Below are positions 1 to 7,285 of a DNA stretch of 17,587 nt, piece by piece (positions within the stretch are counted from its first letter, which is position 1; every line of letters begins with the position of its first letter). The stretch comes from Candidatus Nitrotoga sp. CP45 (lineage in GTDB: Bacteria; Bacteroidota; Bacteroidia; Flavobacteriales; Flavobacteriaceae): the NCBI GenBank assembly GCA_943329165.2, contig CALQCV020000014.1:1-17587 (forward strand), given 5' to 3'. Under the pieces are notes generated by a model, which was not told the DNA's origin, made no database searches, and worked only from the letters and a program-made list of their open reading frames with translations. The position numbers and the translations under genes are program-made.

Positions 1-2
1 AT

Positions 3-215
3 CAGGCTACGTTCCCGATTGATGTCCCTCATCTTTGTTTATTGATGACTTCAAAACCTAATGACAAAATCCTTGATAATTTCAGCGGAACATCGGTTAC
101 GGGTCAAGCTGTTATGGAACTTGGTCAAGGTAGATGTTATATAGGTTATGAACCATCGCCTGAATATATGGTCGCATCTAAAATTAGATTGTCAGAATAT
201 AAAGATGTCGCTTAA
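3..215 (+). CDS. DNA methyltransferase, C-terminal fragment (N4/N6 class), cut by window edge
   Basis: The first 71 codons in this frame, up to TAA at 213-215, read as the end of a permuted (beta-type) DNA amino-methyltransferase. After a short ATFPIDVPHL segment, typical of the helix that precedes motif I in this family, comes LDNFSGTSVTG, the SAM-binding motif I (usually DPFxGxGTT), then GRCYIGYEPSPEYM, matching the motif II region with its acidic residue after a beta strand. The protein would modify adenine-N6 or cytosine-N4 in DNA using SAM. The catalytic (D/N/S)PP(Y/W) motif must lie upstream, outside the window. Asn replaces the Pro of DPF, and the usual GTT is SVT. It sits in the recombinase element, so it may be an orphan methyltransferase or part of a restriction system; no nuclease is visible here. 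The family is fairly certain and the specificity is unknown. Confidence 0.75.
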   Translation, partial: QATFPIDVPHLCLLMTSKPNDKILDNFSGTSVTGQAVMELGQGRCYIGYEPSPEYMVASKIRLSEYKDVA

Positions 216-234
216 TGATTAAACATTTACAACT

Positions 235-450
235 ATGATATCAAATACCGAACTTAAAAAACAACTAAAAAAGGATGGGTTAAATTTAGACGATAACCAA
301 CTGAATTCAATCCGAACCTTTTTGGTAAAGATGGCAACTATTGAGTATAATCAATATAGGGAACAGAAAAGTAAAGTTCAAAATTGCCAATCAAATTCAA
401 TTATTGAACTTAGCCATAACACAGAAGAATTAATCCTTAATATCGCTTAA
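235..450 (+). CDS. Small hypothetical protein of the element (71 aa)
   Basis: This short gene lies 19 bases after the methyltransferase stop and 2 bases before the recombinase start, so the three are probably one transcript. The protein is hydrophilic and rich in Asn, Gln, Lys and Glu. Its first half (ELKKQLKKDGLNLDDNQLNSIRTFL) is predicted helical and the rest is low in complexity. It has no cysteines, signal peptide or membrane segment. I do not recognise a family. Its tight fit between methyltransferase and recombinase argues for a real gene, perhaps an accessory or regulatory protein of the element, but no function can be given from sequence. Confidence 0.6.
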   Translation: MISNTELKKQLKKDGLNLDDNQLNSIRTFLVKMATIEYNQYREQKSKVQNCQSNSIIELSHNTEELILNIA

Positions 451-452
451 GT

Positions 453-2012
453 ATGAAAAATGTAATAATCTGTTCCCGTGTTTCAACTGACGAACAAGCA
501 CAGCAAGGGTATTCTTTGGAATACCAAGAAGAAATAATCACAAGATATTGCATCAATAAAGGATATAACATTATAAATTCCTTCAAAGAAGATTATTCTG
601 CAAAGGATTTTAATCGTCCCCAATGGAAAAAAATTAAATCGGTAGTCCAAGAAAGAAGAAGAAAAACTGATTCAATTGATGCTATAATTTTTCTTCGTCC
701 TGATAGATTTTCACGTAATCTTTTATTGTCCTTTTCTGAAATCGCAACATTATCAAAAATTGGATGTGAGATTGAGTTTGTAGAAGGACAGGTGGATGAT
801 TCTAACCCCGAAGCACTATTACTCCAAGCGATTGGATTTGCATTGCCAGAGGTTGAAAATCGCAAAATATCTAAACGTTCCAAAGAGGGCTCACACAAAG
901 CACGTAAAAATGGGTGTTTCACAGGAACCCCACCAAAAGGTTATAGATGTGTGAGAATAGGAAAAGATTCTTCACTTGAGCTTAGTCAGGATGCGGACTT
1001 AATTCGTCAGGCATTTGAAAAAATGGCATCAGGACATTATACAGCCGATGAAGTGAGACGATGGTTGAATGGACAGGGGATTAAAATGTGTAAAAACCAA
1101 TTTCCCAACATAATCAGAAATCTGACATATTCCGGTAAAATTTTGGTTAGAGCATTAGGGAATGAACCGGAGCAAATAGTTCAGGGGTTACATCCTGCCC
1201 TTATATCAGAGGAGTTGTTTGCAAAAGCAAATGATGTGTTGAGTGGAAGAAAAAGAAATATGGACTTTAAGAGTGATAAAATAAATCTATATCCTCTTAA
1301 AGGACATTTGTGCTGTCCAACTCACGGGAGAGCCTTGTCTGCCTATGCTTCAACAGGGAGGAGTGGAAATAAGTTTCACTACTACATCTGCACCAAACCC
1401 CACGTTAAATGTGATAGATACCCAATTGAAGATGTCCATAATCAAGTAGAGAGAATCTTGTCTAACATTCAGTTGTCTGCTCAATTGATGAATACCTACC
1501 GCACCACATTAGAAGGGTTATTTGAAAATGATGATATGAATAGAAAAAAGAACATCCAAAAATCATTAGATGAAGTTGAACGATTAAATAAAAGAAAGTC
1601 ATTCATTGAAGAACAATATATGGATGGAGAACTTCCCTCACACGAGTATCAAGACCTTAAAAACAACATTAATACTCGGTTGTTTAATGAGAAAAACAAA
1701 CTTCAAGAACTTCAAGAAGTATTATCTCCTTTTAGAGAATATTTGGACAAACAAGTTCCAATGTTAGAAGATTTGGTTGGGTTCTATAAATCGGTTGATG
1801 GGAGAACTAAAAACAAAATTCTTGGCTGCATCTTTTCAGAAAAGTTACATCTTGAAGAAAAAAAAGTTGCAACACCTAAATTCACAACTCCAATAGAACT
1901 TCTTCTCAATGCCAGTAAGGTTTTGCAAAATGGTAAAAATAAAAAAGAGGTCAAAAATGACCTCTTTTTACAATTTGCTCCCCCTCTTGGGCTCGAACCA
2001 AGGACCCTCTGA
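453..2012 (+). CDS. Large serine recombinase (site-specific integrase/resolvase family)
   Basis: The 519-residue protein has the layout of large serine integrases. An N-terminal resolvase domain (about 1-150) begins NVIICSRVSTDEQ with the probable nucleophile Ser11 and a conserved Arg in SRVST, followed by FLRPDRFSRN. A recombinase DNA-binding domain follows (about 160-270: GTPPKGYRC, then the YTADEVRRWLN region). Next is a zinc ribbon (Cys287/Cys288, His291, Cys313, Cys320) and a coiled coil rich in Lys, Glu and Leu (about 350-430). It would cut and join DNA at att sites to integrate or excise the element. The C terminus is odd: residues 509-519 (APPLGLEPRTL) are the antisense of tRNA-Asn, and the stop codon lies inside that tRNA. 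The hairpin at 1942-1969 also lies inside the coding end. In the excised form the tail may therefore differ. The zinc ribbon is slightly atypical because a His appears where a second CxxC Cys is common. Confidence 0.93.
   Translation: MKNVIICSRVSTDEQAQQGYSLEYQEEIITRYCINKGYNIINSFKEDYSAKDFNRPQWKKIKSVVQERRRKTDSIDAIIFLRPDRFSRNLLLSFSEIATLSKIGCEIEFVEGQVDDSNPEALLLQAIGFALPEVENRKISKRSKEGSHKARKNGCFTGTPPKGYRCVRIGKDSSLELSQDADLIRQAFEKMASGHYTADEVRRWLNGQGIKMCKNQFPNIIRNLTYSGKILVRALGNEPEQIVQGLHPALISEELFAKANDVLSGRKRNMDFKSDKINLYPLKGHLCCPTHGRALSAYASTGRSGNKFHYYICTKPHVKCDRYPIEDVHNQVERILSNIQLSAQLMNTYRTTLEGLFENDDMNRKKNIQKSLDEVERLNKRKSFIEEQYMDGELPSHEYQDLKNNINTRLFNEKNKLQELQEVLSPFREYLDKQVPMLEDLVGFYKSVDGRTKNKILGCIFSEKLHLEEKKVATPKFTTPIELLLNASKVLQNGKNKKEVKNDLFLQFAPPLGLEPRTL
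1942..1969 (-). terminator. Intrinsic terminator behind tRNA-Asn
   Basis: A perfect 12-bp stem, AAAAAGAGGTCA with TGACCTCTTTTT and a four-base loop, ends in a T run on the minus strand 9 bases after the tRNA 3' end. It is near symmetrical, so it could stop transcription from both sides. It lies within the last codons of the recombinase gene, so it would also affect that transcript. Confidence 0.8.
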
Positions 2013-2051
2013 TTAACAGTCAGATGCTCTAACCAACTGAGCTAAGGAGGA
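1978..2051 (-). tRNA. tRNA-Asn (anticodon GTT)
   Basis: Read on minus, the 74 bases fold as a full cloverleaf. The acceptor stem is TCCTCCT with AGGGGGA (one G-U pair) plus discriminator G. The D arm is GCTC/GAGC, the anticodon stem is TCTGA/TCAGA around loop CTGTTAA (anticodon GTT), the variable loop is GGGTC, and the T arm is CTTGG/CCAAG around TTCGAGC. CCA is not encoded. The gene looks intact. Its 3' half overlaps, antisense, the last codons of the serine recombinase at 453-2012, which marks it as the likely integration target of that element. Confidence 0.97.
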
Positions 2052-2076
2052 AGATAGTTTATCTTTTAAGCGGTTG

Positions 2077-2106
2077 CAAATATAGAACGATTTTTATTTT
2101 TTACAA
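2077..2106 (-). promoter_or_regulatory. Bacteroidota-type promoter of tRNA-Asn
   Basis: On the minus strand, TTG (2106-2104) is followed after exactly 19 bases by TATATTTG (2084-2077), an exact match to the TAnnTTTG -7 box of the Bacteroidota primary sigma factor. The box ends 25 bases before the tRNA 5' end, leaving room for a short leader. Confidence 0.8.
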
Positions 2107-2136
2107 ATAAATAATCAAGAAAATTTTAAATAAAGA

Positions 2137-3483
2137 TTATTTGTGAAAAATCGCCTTATAAATATCATTCCCGTTGGCAAATAGCAATAACGAAATAAGC
2201 AATACAAAGCCAACCATTTGGGCGTTTTCCAAGAACTTATCGCTAGGTTTTTTGCCGCTAATCAATTCGTATAATAAAAACATTACGTGACCTCCATCTA
2301 ATGCCGGAATAGGTAATAAATTCATAACCCCAAGCATAATCGAAAGCAAGGCTGTAATGCTCCAAAAAGCTTCCCAACTCCAGGTGTGTGGAAATATATT
2401 AAAGATAGCTGCAAATCCACCAACGCCTTTGTAAGCACCCGTGCTAGGCGTAAAAATAGCTTTAAGTTGTTTTCCATAACTACTAAGTTGGTCCAGACCC
2501 TTGCTAATTCCGACGGGAATTGATTCAAAGAAACCATATTCTTCATTGCTTATTTTGTACAACCCCAACTTTTCTAAATCCTCATAAGGAATTTTAGAAG
2601 CGTAAGCAATTCCAAGTTTGGCACTATCGCTAACTTTGATATTTACTGCAATTGCTGCACCGTCTCTTTTAATGAGTGCGGGAACTGTTTTCCCTTTTAA
2701 TGTATCTACTGCAGCCAGAACTTCATCTGCAAAATTTATAGGTTTTCCATTAAAGCTGGTAATGATATCTTTTGCCTTTAGCACTCCTTTATTTTGAGAA
2801 TCATCCTGAACTTCTCTTATAATAAAAGGAAGGCGTAATTCTAATAGCGATGCTCTTTTGCCTTGCATCAATTGGTCAATAAAGTTTACTGGAAAATGCA
2901 CTTTTACTTGCTGTCCATCACGTAGCACTATTATTTCTTTAGACAAAAGTGCCTTTTCGTTAGCTTCAAAAAACCGTTCTACTTTTTCACCATCGATAGA
3001 AACCAATTTATCCCCGGTCTTTAGCCCTGCTTTCTCCACTACGGGATTTGCAATCCAGATTCCCTCTTTCACTTCGCTATTAGCAATATATTGTTCGCCA
3101 TAAAAAAAGGTCATCCCAATATAAATGATAAACGCCAAAATAAAATTCACCGTAACACCACCTAGCATAATGATTAATCTTTGCCAAGCCGGCTTAGAAC
3201 GAAATTCCCATGGTTGTGGCGGTAATGCCATTTGCTCTTTGTCCATGCTTTCATCAATCATTCCTGATATTTTTACATAGCCCCCCAATGGCAACCATCC
3301 TATACCGTATTCAGTTTCGCCTATTTTCTTTTTTAATAAAGAATATTTGATATCAAAAAACAAATAGAATTTCTCTACTCGTGTTTTAAATAATTTGGCG
3401 GGAATAAAATGCCCTAATTCGTGAAGTATTATTAGTATTGATAAACTCAGTAAAAATTGAGATAATTTGATTGCAATTTCCAT
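2137..3483 (-). CDS. rseP: Site-2 (RIP) zinc metalloprotease RseP, M50 family
   Basis: This 448-residue membrane protease cuts substrates within or near the inner membrane; in E. coli its homologue cleaves the anti-sigma factor RseA. The N-terminal membrane segment carries the zinc site HELGH (21-25). Two PDZ-like regions follow (about 125-290: GLKTGDKLVSIDG, then LKAKDIITSFNGKPI). The second catalytic motif, NLLPIPALDGGH, has the metal-ligand Asp near 396, and a last membrane span (GFVLLISLLLF) ends the protein. Motif order and length fit the RseP/MmpA family. The start ATG directly precedes the first hydrophobic segment. It is co-oriented with the M1 peptidase gene upstream but is separated from it by 78 bases that contain a -7-like box, so it may have its own promoter. 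Its substrate in this organism cannot be told from the sequence. Confidence 0.95.
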   Translation of the reverse strand: MEIAIKLSQFLLSLSILIILHELGHFIPAKLFKTRVEKFYLFFDIKYSLLKKKIGETEYGIGWLPLGGYVKISGMIDESMDKEQMALPPQPWEFRSKPAWQRLIIMLGGVTVNFILAFIIYIGMTFFYGEQYIANSEVKEGIWIANPVVEKAGLKTGDKLVSIDGEKVERFFEANEKALLSKEIIVLRDGQQVKVHFPVNFIDQLMQGKRASLLELRLPFIIREVQDDSQNKGVLKAKDIITSFNGKPINFADEVLAAVDTLKGKTVPALIKRDGAAIAVNIKVSDSAKLGIAYASKIPYEDLEKLGLYKISNEEYGFFESIPVGISKGLDQLSSYGKQLKAIFTPSTGAYKGVGGFAAIFNIFPHTWSWEAFWSITALLSIMLGVMNLLPIPALDGGHVMFLLYELISGKKPSDKFLENAQMVGFVLLISLLLFANGNDIYKAIFHK

Positions 3484-3512
3484 TTTTTATGTATCGATTT
3501 CTTTTTAACGCA

Positions 3513-3540
3513 CAAAAGTAAGGTTTCCACCTTACTTTTG
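3513..3540. promoter_or_regulatory. Palindrome with TAnnTTTG boxes facing out on both strands
   Basis: CAAAAGTAAGG and CCTTACTTTTG form a perfect 11-bp inverted repeat around TTTCCA. Each arm holds TACTTTTG, an exact TAnnTTTG -7 box reading outward. The minus-strand box lies 30 bases before the rseP start and is a likely rseP promoter element. I see no TTG 19 bases before it, so it may instead be an operator or a weak terminator for the M1 peptidase transcript. Confidence 0.45.
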
Positions 3541-3561
3541 CATACAATAATTTGCTTAAGC

Positions 3562-5484
3562 CTATTTTTTTATGAATTTTTTATGATATGTACCATTTGT
3601 AGTCTTAATATTCACATAATGAACACCTGTTGACAGACTGTTTATCGAAAAATCTAAAGTCGAATTTTCCAAAACTTTTTGCCCAAGATTATTGTAAACA
3701 ATTACTTTTTCCAGCGTCAAAGTACCCGGTATTTGGATGTGCACTTCATCTGAACTTGGATTAGGATAAATCGAAACGGCACTGTCTAAATCAAAGTTTT
3801 GATTTCCTAACGTAACTGTAGAACTAGCAGCCGCAATAAGTCGCCGTTGTGGATCAAATTCCACACTTGTTATAGGGAAAGGAACATTTGTTATTAGTAT
3901 TTGTCCGTTACTTGTATTGTTCAATACTAAATCAGCTTGTTGTCCGCCAGCACCAAAAATTCTAACCGGAACAGGCATTTCAAAATAAGAAACCGAAAAA
4001 TCCGATTGGGTTTGGTTAATCACAAATTTGGCCTGACCTACACCCCAATTTTGAGCCGTAATCGCATAAGTTGGATACCCTTGATTGTAAATCCAATCGT
4101 TGAAGAATTCCGTTAAACTTTGTCCGTAAACTGTTTCCATCTGGGTTTTGAAATCGGTAGTTACAGCATATTTATAAGCGTAATTAGCATTGGATAAATA
4201 ATTTCTCACCCCTTGAAAGAACAACGCGTCACCCAGTTTAAAACGCAACATTTCCAAAACCATAGCGCCTTTGTTATAACTCAATCGACTATCGAAAATC
4301 CGGTTTACATTAGTGGCTTGTGCATCTGTTAAATAAACATTCCCAGCCGGACTTGATGTAATATAGTCTATCATTCCTGCTTTTTCGGTTACAAAAGCAT
4401 CTACGCCATCCAAATTTTCAACTACTAAAGCTGCCAAATAAGTGGCAAATCCTTCGTTTAACCAAATGTCTTTCCATGTGCCACAAGTTACTTTATCCCC
4501 AAACCATTGGTGTCCCATTTCGTGAGCAATCAATTGTCTGTCAAAATTATACATAAACGAAACGGTTGTATGTTCCATTCCGCCGCCCCAACTAAACTGA
4601 GCATGCCCATATTTTTCATTACGAAAAGGATATGGCTCAAAAAGAGTTTCAAATAAATTCATAATTTCTAGTGTTTGATCTAAATCAACAACTGAAGAAG
4701 CATAATTTTCGGGATAGATATAATTTACAATAGGAAATGTATTTGGCGCTGTTCCTGCCGTTTGATTGTATATTTGGTAATTAGTAACTGCAATTGCAAT
4801 TAAATAAGCTGGAATCGGGTAACCGTGATGAAAATGTGTTGTCTTGTTGGCACCATTGATTACAGGTGCTTCGGTTTCAATTCCATTGGAAACGCTTACA
4901 TACTGTGATGGCGCAGTAACATAAACATCAATAGCATCAATTTTATCATTCAAATCCTGCTTACAAGGCCACCAGTCTCTGGCGCCAAATGGCTCTGAAA
5001 GTGTCCAAATAATTGGGCTCCCGTTGTGTGTTGTTTGAACAAAAGAATCAAATCCATTAGCTGGTGGAATCCCCGAATAATTAATCTCAACAGTAGCTGA
5101 AGTTCCCGTAGTTTGTGTTGCAGGTAACGTAATAATCAATTCATTGTTGGTGTTTTCGACAAAAGCTAAATTGGTTGCTCCTAGTTTAACCGAACTCGCC
5201 GTTAATTGATTAGCAAAATCGAATGTTACAGTAGTCATGTTTGACAATGCTGTGTAGGTAGTAAAGACTTTCCCCGTAATAAATTTTACCGCTGGATTAA
5301 CCGTAAATTCTAATCTGTGATAAGTAATATTATAATTAGCTGTATTGGGATTGACTTCAATATTCAGTTGTTGCACCGCTGTTTTCATTTCAGCTTCAGC
5401 AATCGAATTGGTTTTACTTAGATAGTTCTGTGCAAAAACAGATGATATTGAGAGATAAAGTATAAATAAGTAGGTTTTTTTCAT
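3562..5484 (-). CDS. Secreted M1-family aminopeptidase with T9SS sorting domain
   Basis: This is a zinc aminopeptidase of the M1 (gluzincin) family that would remove N-terminal residues from peptides outside the cell. I chose the ATG at 5484 because it starts a clear signal peptide (MKKTYLFILYLSISSVFA); the 13 codons upstream would bury it. From that start the protein has 640 residues. An N-terminal beta domain (about 35-230) is followed by the exopeptidase motif GGMEH at 301-305 and the zinc site HEMGH at 321-325 with Glu344 in NEGFA (exact HExxH-x18-E spacing). The last 75 residues form a type A sorting domain of the type IX secretion system (IYPNPSSDEVHIQI, then VIVYNNLGQKVLE, GVHYVNIKT and a KKFIKK end). 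That domain would be removed on export, with the enzyme secreted or surface-bound. Downstream lies rseP. Substrate preference is unknown. Confidence 0.94.
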   Translation of the reverse strand: MKKTYLFILYLSISSVFAQNYLSKTNSIAEAEMKTAVQQLNIEVNPNTANYNITYHRLEFTVNPAVKFITGKVFTTYTALSNMTTVTFDFANQLTASSVKLGATNLAFVENTNNELIITLPATQTTGTSATVEINYSGIPPANGFDSFVQTTHNGSPIIWTLSEPFGARDWWPCKQDLNDKIDAIDVYVTAPSQYVSVSNGIETEAPVINGANKTTHFHHGYPIPAYLIAIAVTNYQIYNQTAGTAPNTFPIVNYIYPENYASSVVDLDQTLEIMNLFETLFEPYPFRNEKYGHAQFSWGGGMEHTTVSFMYNFDRQLIAHEMGHQWFGDKVTCGTWKDIWLNEGFATYLAALVVENLDGVDAFVTEKAGMIDYITSSPAGNVYLTDAQATNVNRIFDSRLSYNKGAMVLEMLRFKLGDALFFQGVRNYLSNANYAYKYAVTTDFKTQMETVYGQSLTEFFNDWIYNQGYPTYAITAQNWGVGQAKFVINQTQSDFSVSYFEMPVPVRIFGAGGQQADLVLNNTSNGQILITNVPFPITSVEFDPQRRLIAAASSTVTLGNQNFDLDSAVSIYPNPSSDEVHIQIPGTLTLEKVIVYNNLGQKVLENSTLDFSINSLSTGVHYVNIKTTNGTYHKKFIKK

Positions 5485-5572
5485 GGTAAGCGCAAAAAGT
5501 TTTACGAATGTAATGATTATCAACAGTAGTTAATCTTAAATATTCTATAAAGTAACAATTAAGGCAGCCCTT

Positions 5573-5756
5573 TGAGTGTAATTCATTTTTGATTTTTTAC
5601 CACATAGATACATAGTTTTTAGTGAGGTTATTAAGGCATCTCAATTTAGCATAGTATATCATTGCTATGTGAACCAATAATTGGTCTTCATAACTCTTTT
5701 TTTCTATGTCTCTATGTGGTTTATTTCAATTTTTGATTTTCTATTAATTACACCCA
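5573..5756. repeat. Long imperfect inverted repeat filling the gap before serS
   Basis: The gap between the divergent M1 peptidase and serS genes (5485-5858) is mostly this element. Its outer arms are TGAGTGTAATT and the complement of AATTACACCCA. Inner arms are ACCACATAGATACATAG (left) and CTATGTCTCTATGTGGT (right), complementary at 16 of 17 bases. The central part continues with weaker pairing and a smaller CATAG/CTATG palindrome. No coding sequence is seen. The form is that of a miniature inverted-repeat or REP-like unit. I recall CCACATAGAnACATAG-type repeats as common in Flavobacterium intergenic DNA, but this was not checked. Confidence 0.6.
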
Positions 5757-5830
5757 ACCTATTAAGAACAGTTTAAATCCGAAGAAGCCTAAGTTTTTCT
5801 ATATCGGAAAGGTTATATCAAACATTTCAT

Positions 5831-5838
5831 TAAATTTG
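5831..5838 (+). promoter_or_regulatory. Likely -7 box of serS
   Basis: TAAATTTG matches TAnnTTTG exactly and ends 20 bases before the serS ATG, giving a short leader. No good TTG lies 19 bases upstream, so this is a partial match. Confidence 0.5.
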
Positions 5839-5858
5839 CGTGCATATATAAAAATGTC

Positions 5859-7130
5859 ATGTTACAAATAAGTTACATCAGAGATAATAAAGAAAAAGTG
5901 ATTGCGGCTCTAGCCAAAAGAAACATGGATGTGAAGACACTCGTGGAAGAAGTAATCCAGTTAGACGAAAATAGAAGAAGCACACAAGTGGCGTTAGATA
6001 CTACTTTGGCAGAAGCCAACAAGCTTTCATCTGCCATTGGCGATTTGATGAAAAGTGGCGAAAAAGCGAAAGCTGAAATTTTGAAACTAAAAACCGTTCA
6101 GTTAAAAGAAAGCAGCAAAGAACTTGGTGAAAAATCGGATAAGCTGGCGAATGAACTTTTAGAAAAAATGTATCAGTTGCCAAACCTTCCTGCCGATATT
6201 GTTCCAGTTGGAAAAACTCCGGAAGAAAACCTAAACGTTTTTCAGGAAGGTGATATTCCTGTTCTGCACGAAGGCGCACAACCACACTGGGAATTGGTAA
6301 AAAAATACGACATCATCGATTTTGAATTAGGCGTAAAAATCACTGGTGCAGGTTTTCCTGTTTACAAAGGAAAAGGAGCCAAATTACAACGCGCGCTGAT
6401 TTCATATTTCTTAGATAAAAATACCGACGCCGGTTATCAGGAGTTTCAAGTACCTCATTTGGTTAATGAAGCTTCAGCCTATGGAACCGGTCAATTACCG
6501 GACAAAGAAGGGCAAATGTACCATGATGCTGCCGATGATTTATACTTAATTCCAACTGCGGAAGTTCCGGTAACGAATATTTTTCGAGATGTTATTTTGC
6601 AGGAAAGTGAATTACCAATTTTGTGTACAGGATATACCCCATGTTTCCGTCGTGAAGCAGGATCTTATGGCGCGCACGTTCGTGGTTTGAATCGTTTGCA
6701 CCAATTTGACAAAGTAGAAATAGTTCGAATCGAACATCCTGATAAATCATATGCAGCTTTAGACGGAATGGTCGAACATGTGAAAACAATATTGCAGGAA
6801 TTAAAATTACCCTACAGAATTCTGCGTCTTTGTGGCGGCGATATGGGTTTTGCTTCGGCTTTGACCTATGATTTTGAAGTGTTTTCTACAGCTCAGGATA
6901 AGTGGTTGGAAATTAGTTCAGTTTCTAATTTTGAGTCGTTCCAAGCCAATCGTTTGAAATTGCGTTTCAAAGGAAAAGAAGGAAAAACTCAATTAGCACA
7001 CACGCTGAACGGAAGCTCATTGGCATTGCCAAGAGTTTTAGCCGGAATTCTAGAAAATTATCAAACACCGGAAGGTATCGTCATACCTGAAGTGTTGCGA
7101 AAGTACACTGGTTTTGATATTATAAACTAA
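5859..7130 (+). CDS. serS: Seryl-tRNA synthetase
   Basis: The enzyme charges tRNA-Ser (and tRNA-Sec where present) with serine in the cytoplasm. The 423 residues are the normal length of bacterial SerRS. An N-terminal long coiled-coil arm (about 1-110, rich in Lys, Glu and Leu), which grips the long variable arm of tRNA-Ser, is followed by the class II catalytic core. Motif 2 appears as CFRREAGSYGAHVRGLNRLH starting at residue 262, and motif 3 as NGSSLALPRVLAGILE starting at 384. LIPTAEVPVTN, the conserved serine-binding TxE region, precedes motif 2. All key motifs are intact. The gene has its own -7 box and is followed by a palindromic repeat, so it is probably transcribed alone. Confidence 0.98.
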   Translation: MLQISYIRDNKEKVIAALAKRNMDVKTLVEEVIQLDENRRSTQVALDTTLAEANKLSSAIGDLMKSGEKAKAEILKLKTVQLKESSKELGEKSDKLANELLEKMYQLPNLPADIVPVGKTPEENLNVFQEGDIPVLHEGAQPHWELVKKYDIIDFELGVKITGAGFPVYKGKGAKLQRALISYFLDKNTDAGYQEFQVPHLVNEASAYGTGQLPDKEGQMYHDAADDLYLIPTAEVPVTNIFRDVILQESELPILCTGYTPCFRREAGSYGAHVRGLNRLHQFDKVEIVRIEHPDKSYAALDGMVEHVKTILQELKLPYRILRLCGGDMGFASALTYDFEVFSTAQDKWLEISSVSNFESFQANRLKLRFKGKEGKTQLAHTLNGSSLALPRVLAGILENYQTPEGIVIPEVLRKYTGFDIIN

Positions 7131-7131
7131 A

Positions 7132-7187
7132 ACCATATGAGACATAGAAGTTAAACTTCTTAAATTTACTTATATGCCTTATATGGT
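7132..7187. repeat. Palindromic intergenic repeat after serS
   Basis: ACCATATGAGACATA at the left pairs with TATGCCTTATATGGT at the right, with a perfect inner hairpin AGAAGTT-A-AACTTCT at 7147-7161. It starts just after the serS stop. The inner hairpin lacks a T run, so it is not a clear terminator. The outer arms resemble a repeat type I associate with Flavobacterium gaps. Confidence 0.5.
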
Positions 7188-7285
7188 AAAAAATATGCTT
7201 TAATAAAAGTTAATCTTTCATAATCAATGTACTAATTGAACACAAATGTTTTACTTTAGTACATTGTTCGTTTTAATTCCTATTC

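Larger units (their letters stand above)
1..2012 (+). mobile_element. Right end of a tRNA-Asn-anchored integrated element
   Basis: A methyltransferase tail, a small unknown gene and a serine recombinase lie in one direction, closely packed, and run straight into the 3' end of tRNA-Asn(GTT). A site-specific recombinase gene abutting the 3' end of a tRNA is the usual sign of an integrated island or prophage-like element. The left end is outside the window, so the direct repeat (other att half) cannot be seen and the exact boundary is unknown; it probably lies within or next to 1978-2012. The extent given is therefore an inference. Confidence 0.55.

Noticed and set aside
593..922. Antisense open frame inside the recombinase gene
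   Set aside because: It has no recognisable motif and lies opposite the conserved resolvase domain; it is a shadow.
453..2012. The serine recombinase as the integrase of the cassette array
   Set aside because: Integron integrases are tyrosine recombinases. This protein is a serine recombinase, lies 11 kb away and is tied to tRNA-Asn.
5485..5523. Earlier in-frame start of the M1 peptidase gene, 13 codons upstream
   Set aside because: It would place extra residues before a clear signal peptide that begins at the ATG at 5484.
7231..7270. Promoter before the TPR gene
   Set aside because: TTG and TACATTGT are present but the spacing is 21 bases and the -7 box matches poorly, so I did not annotate it.
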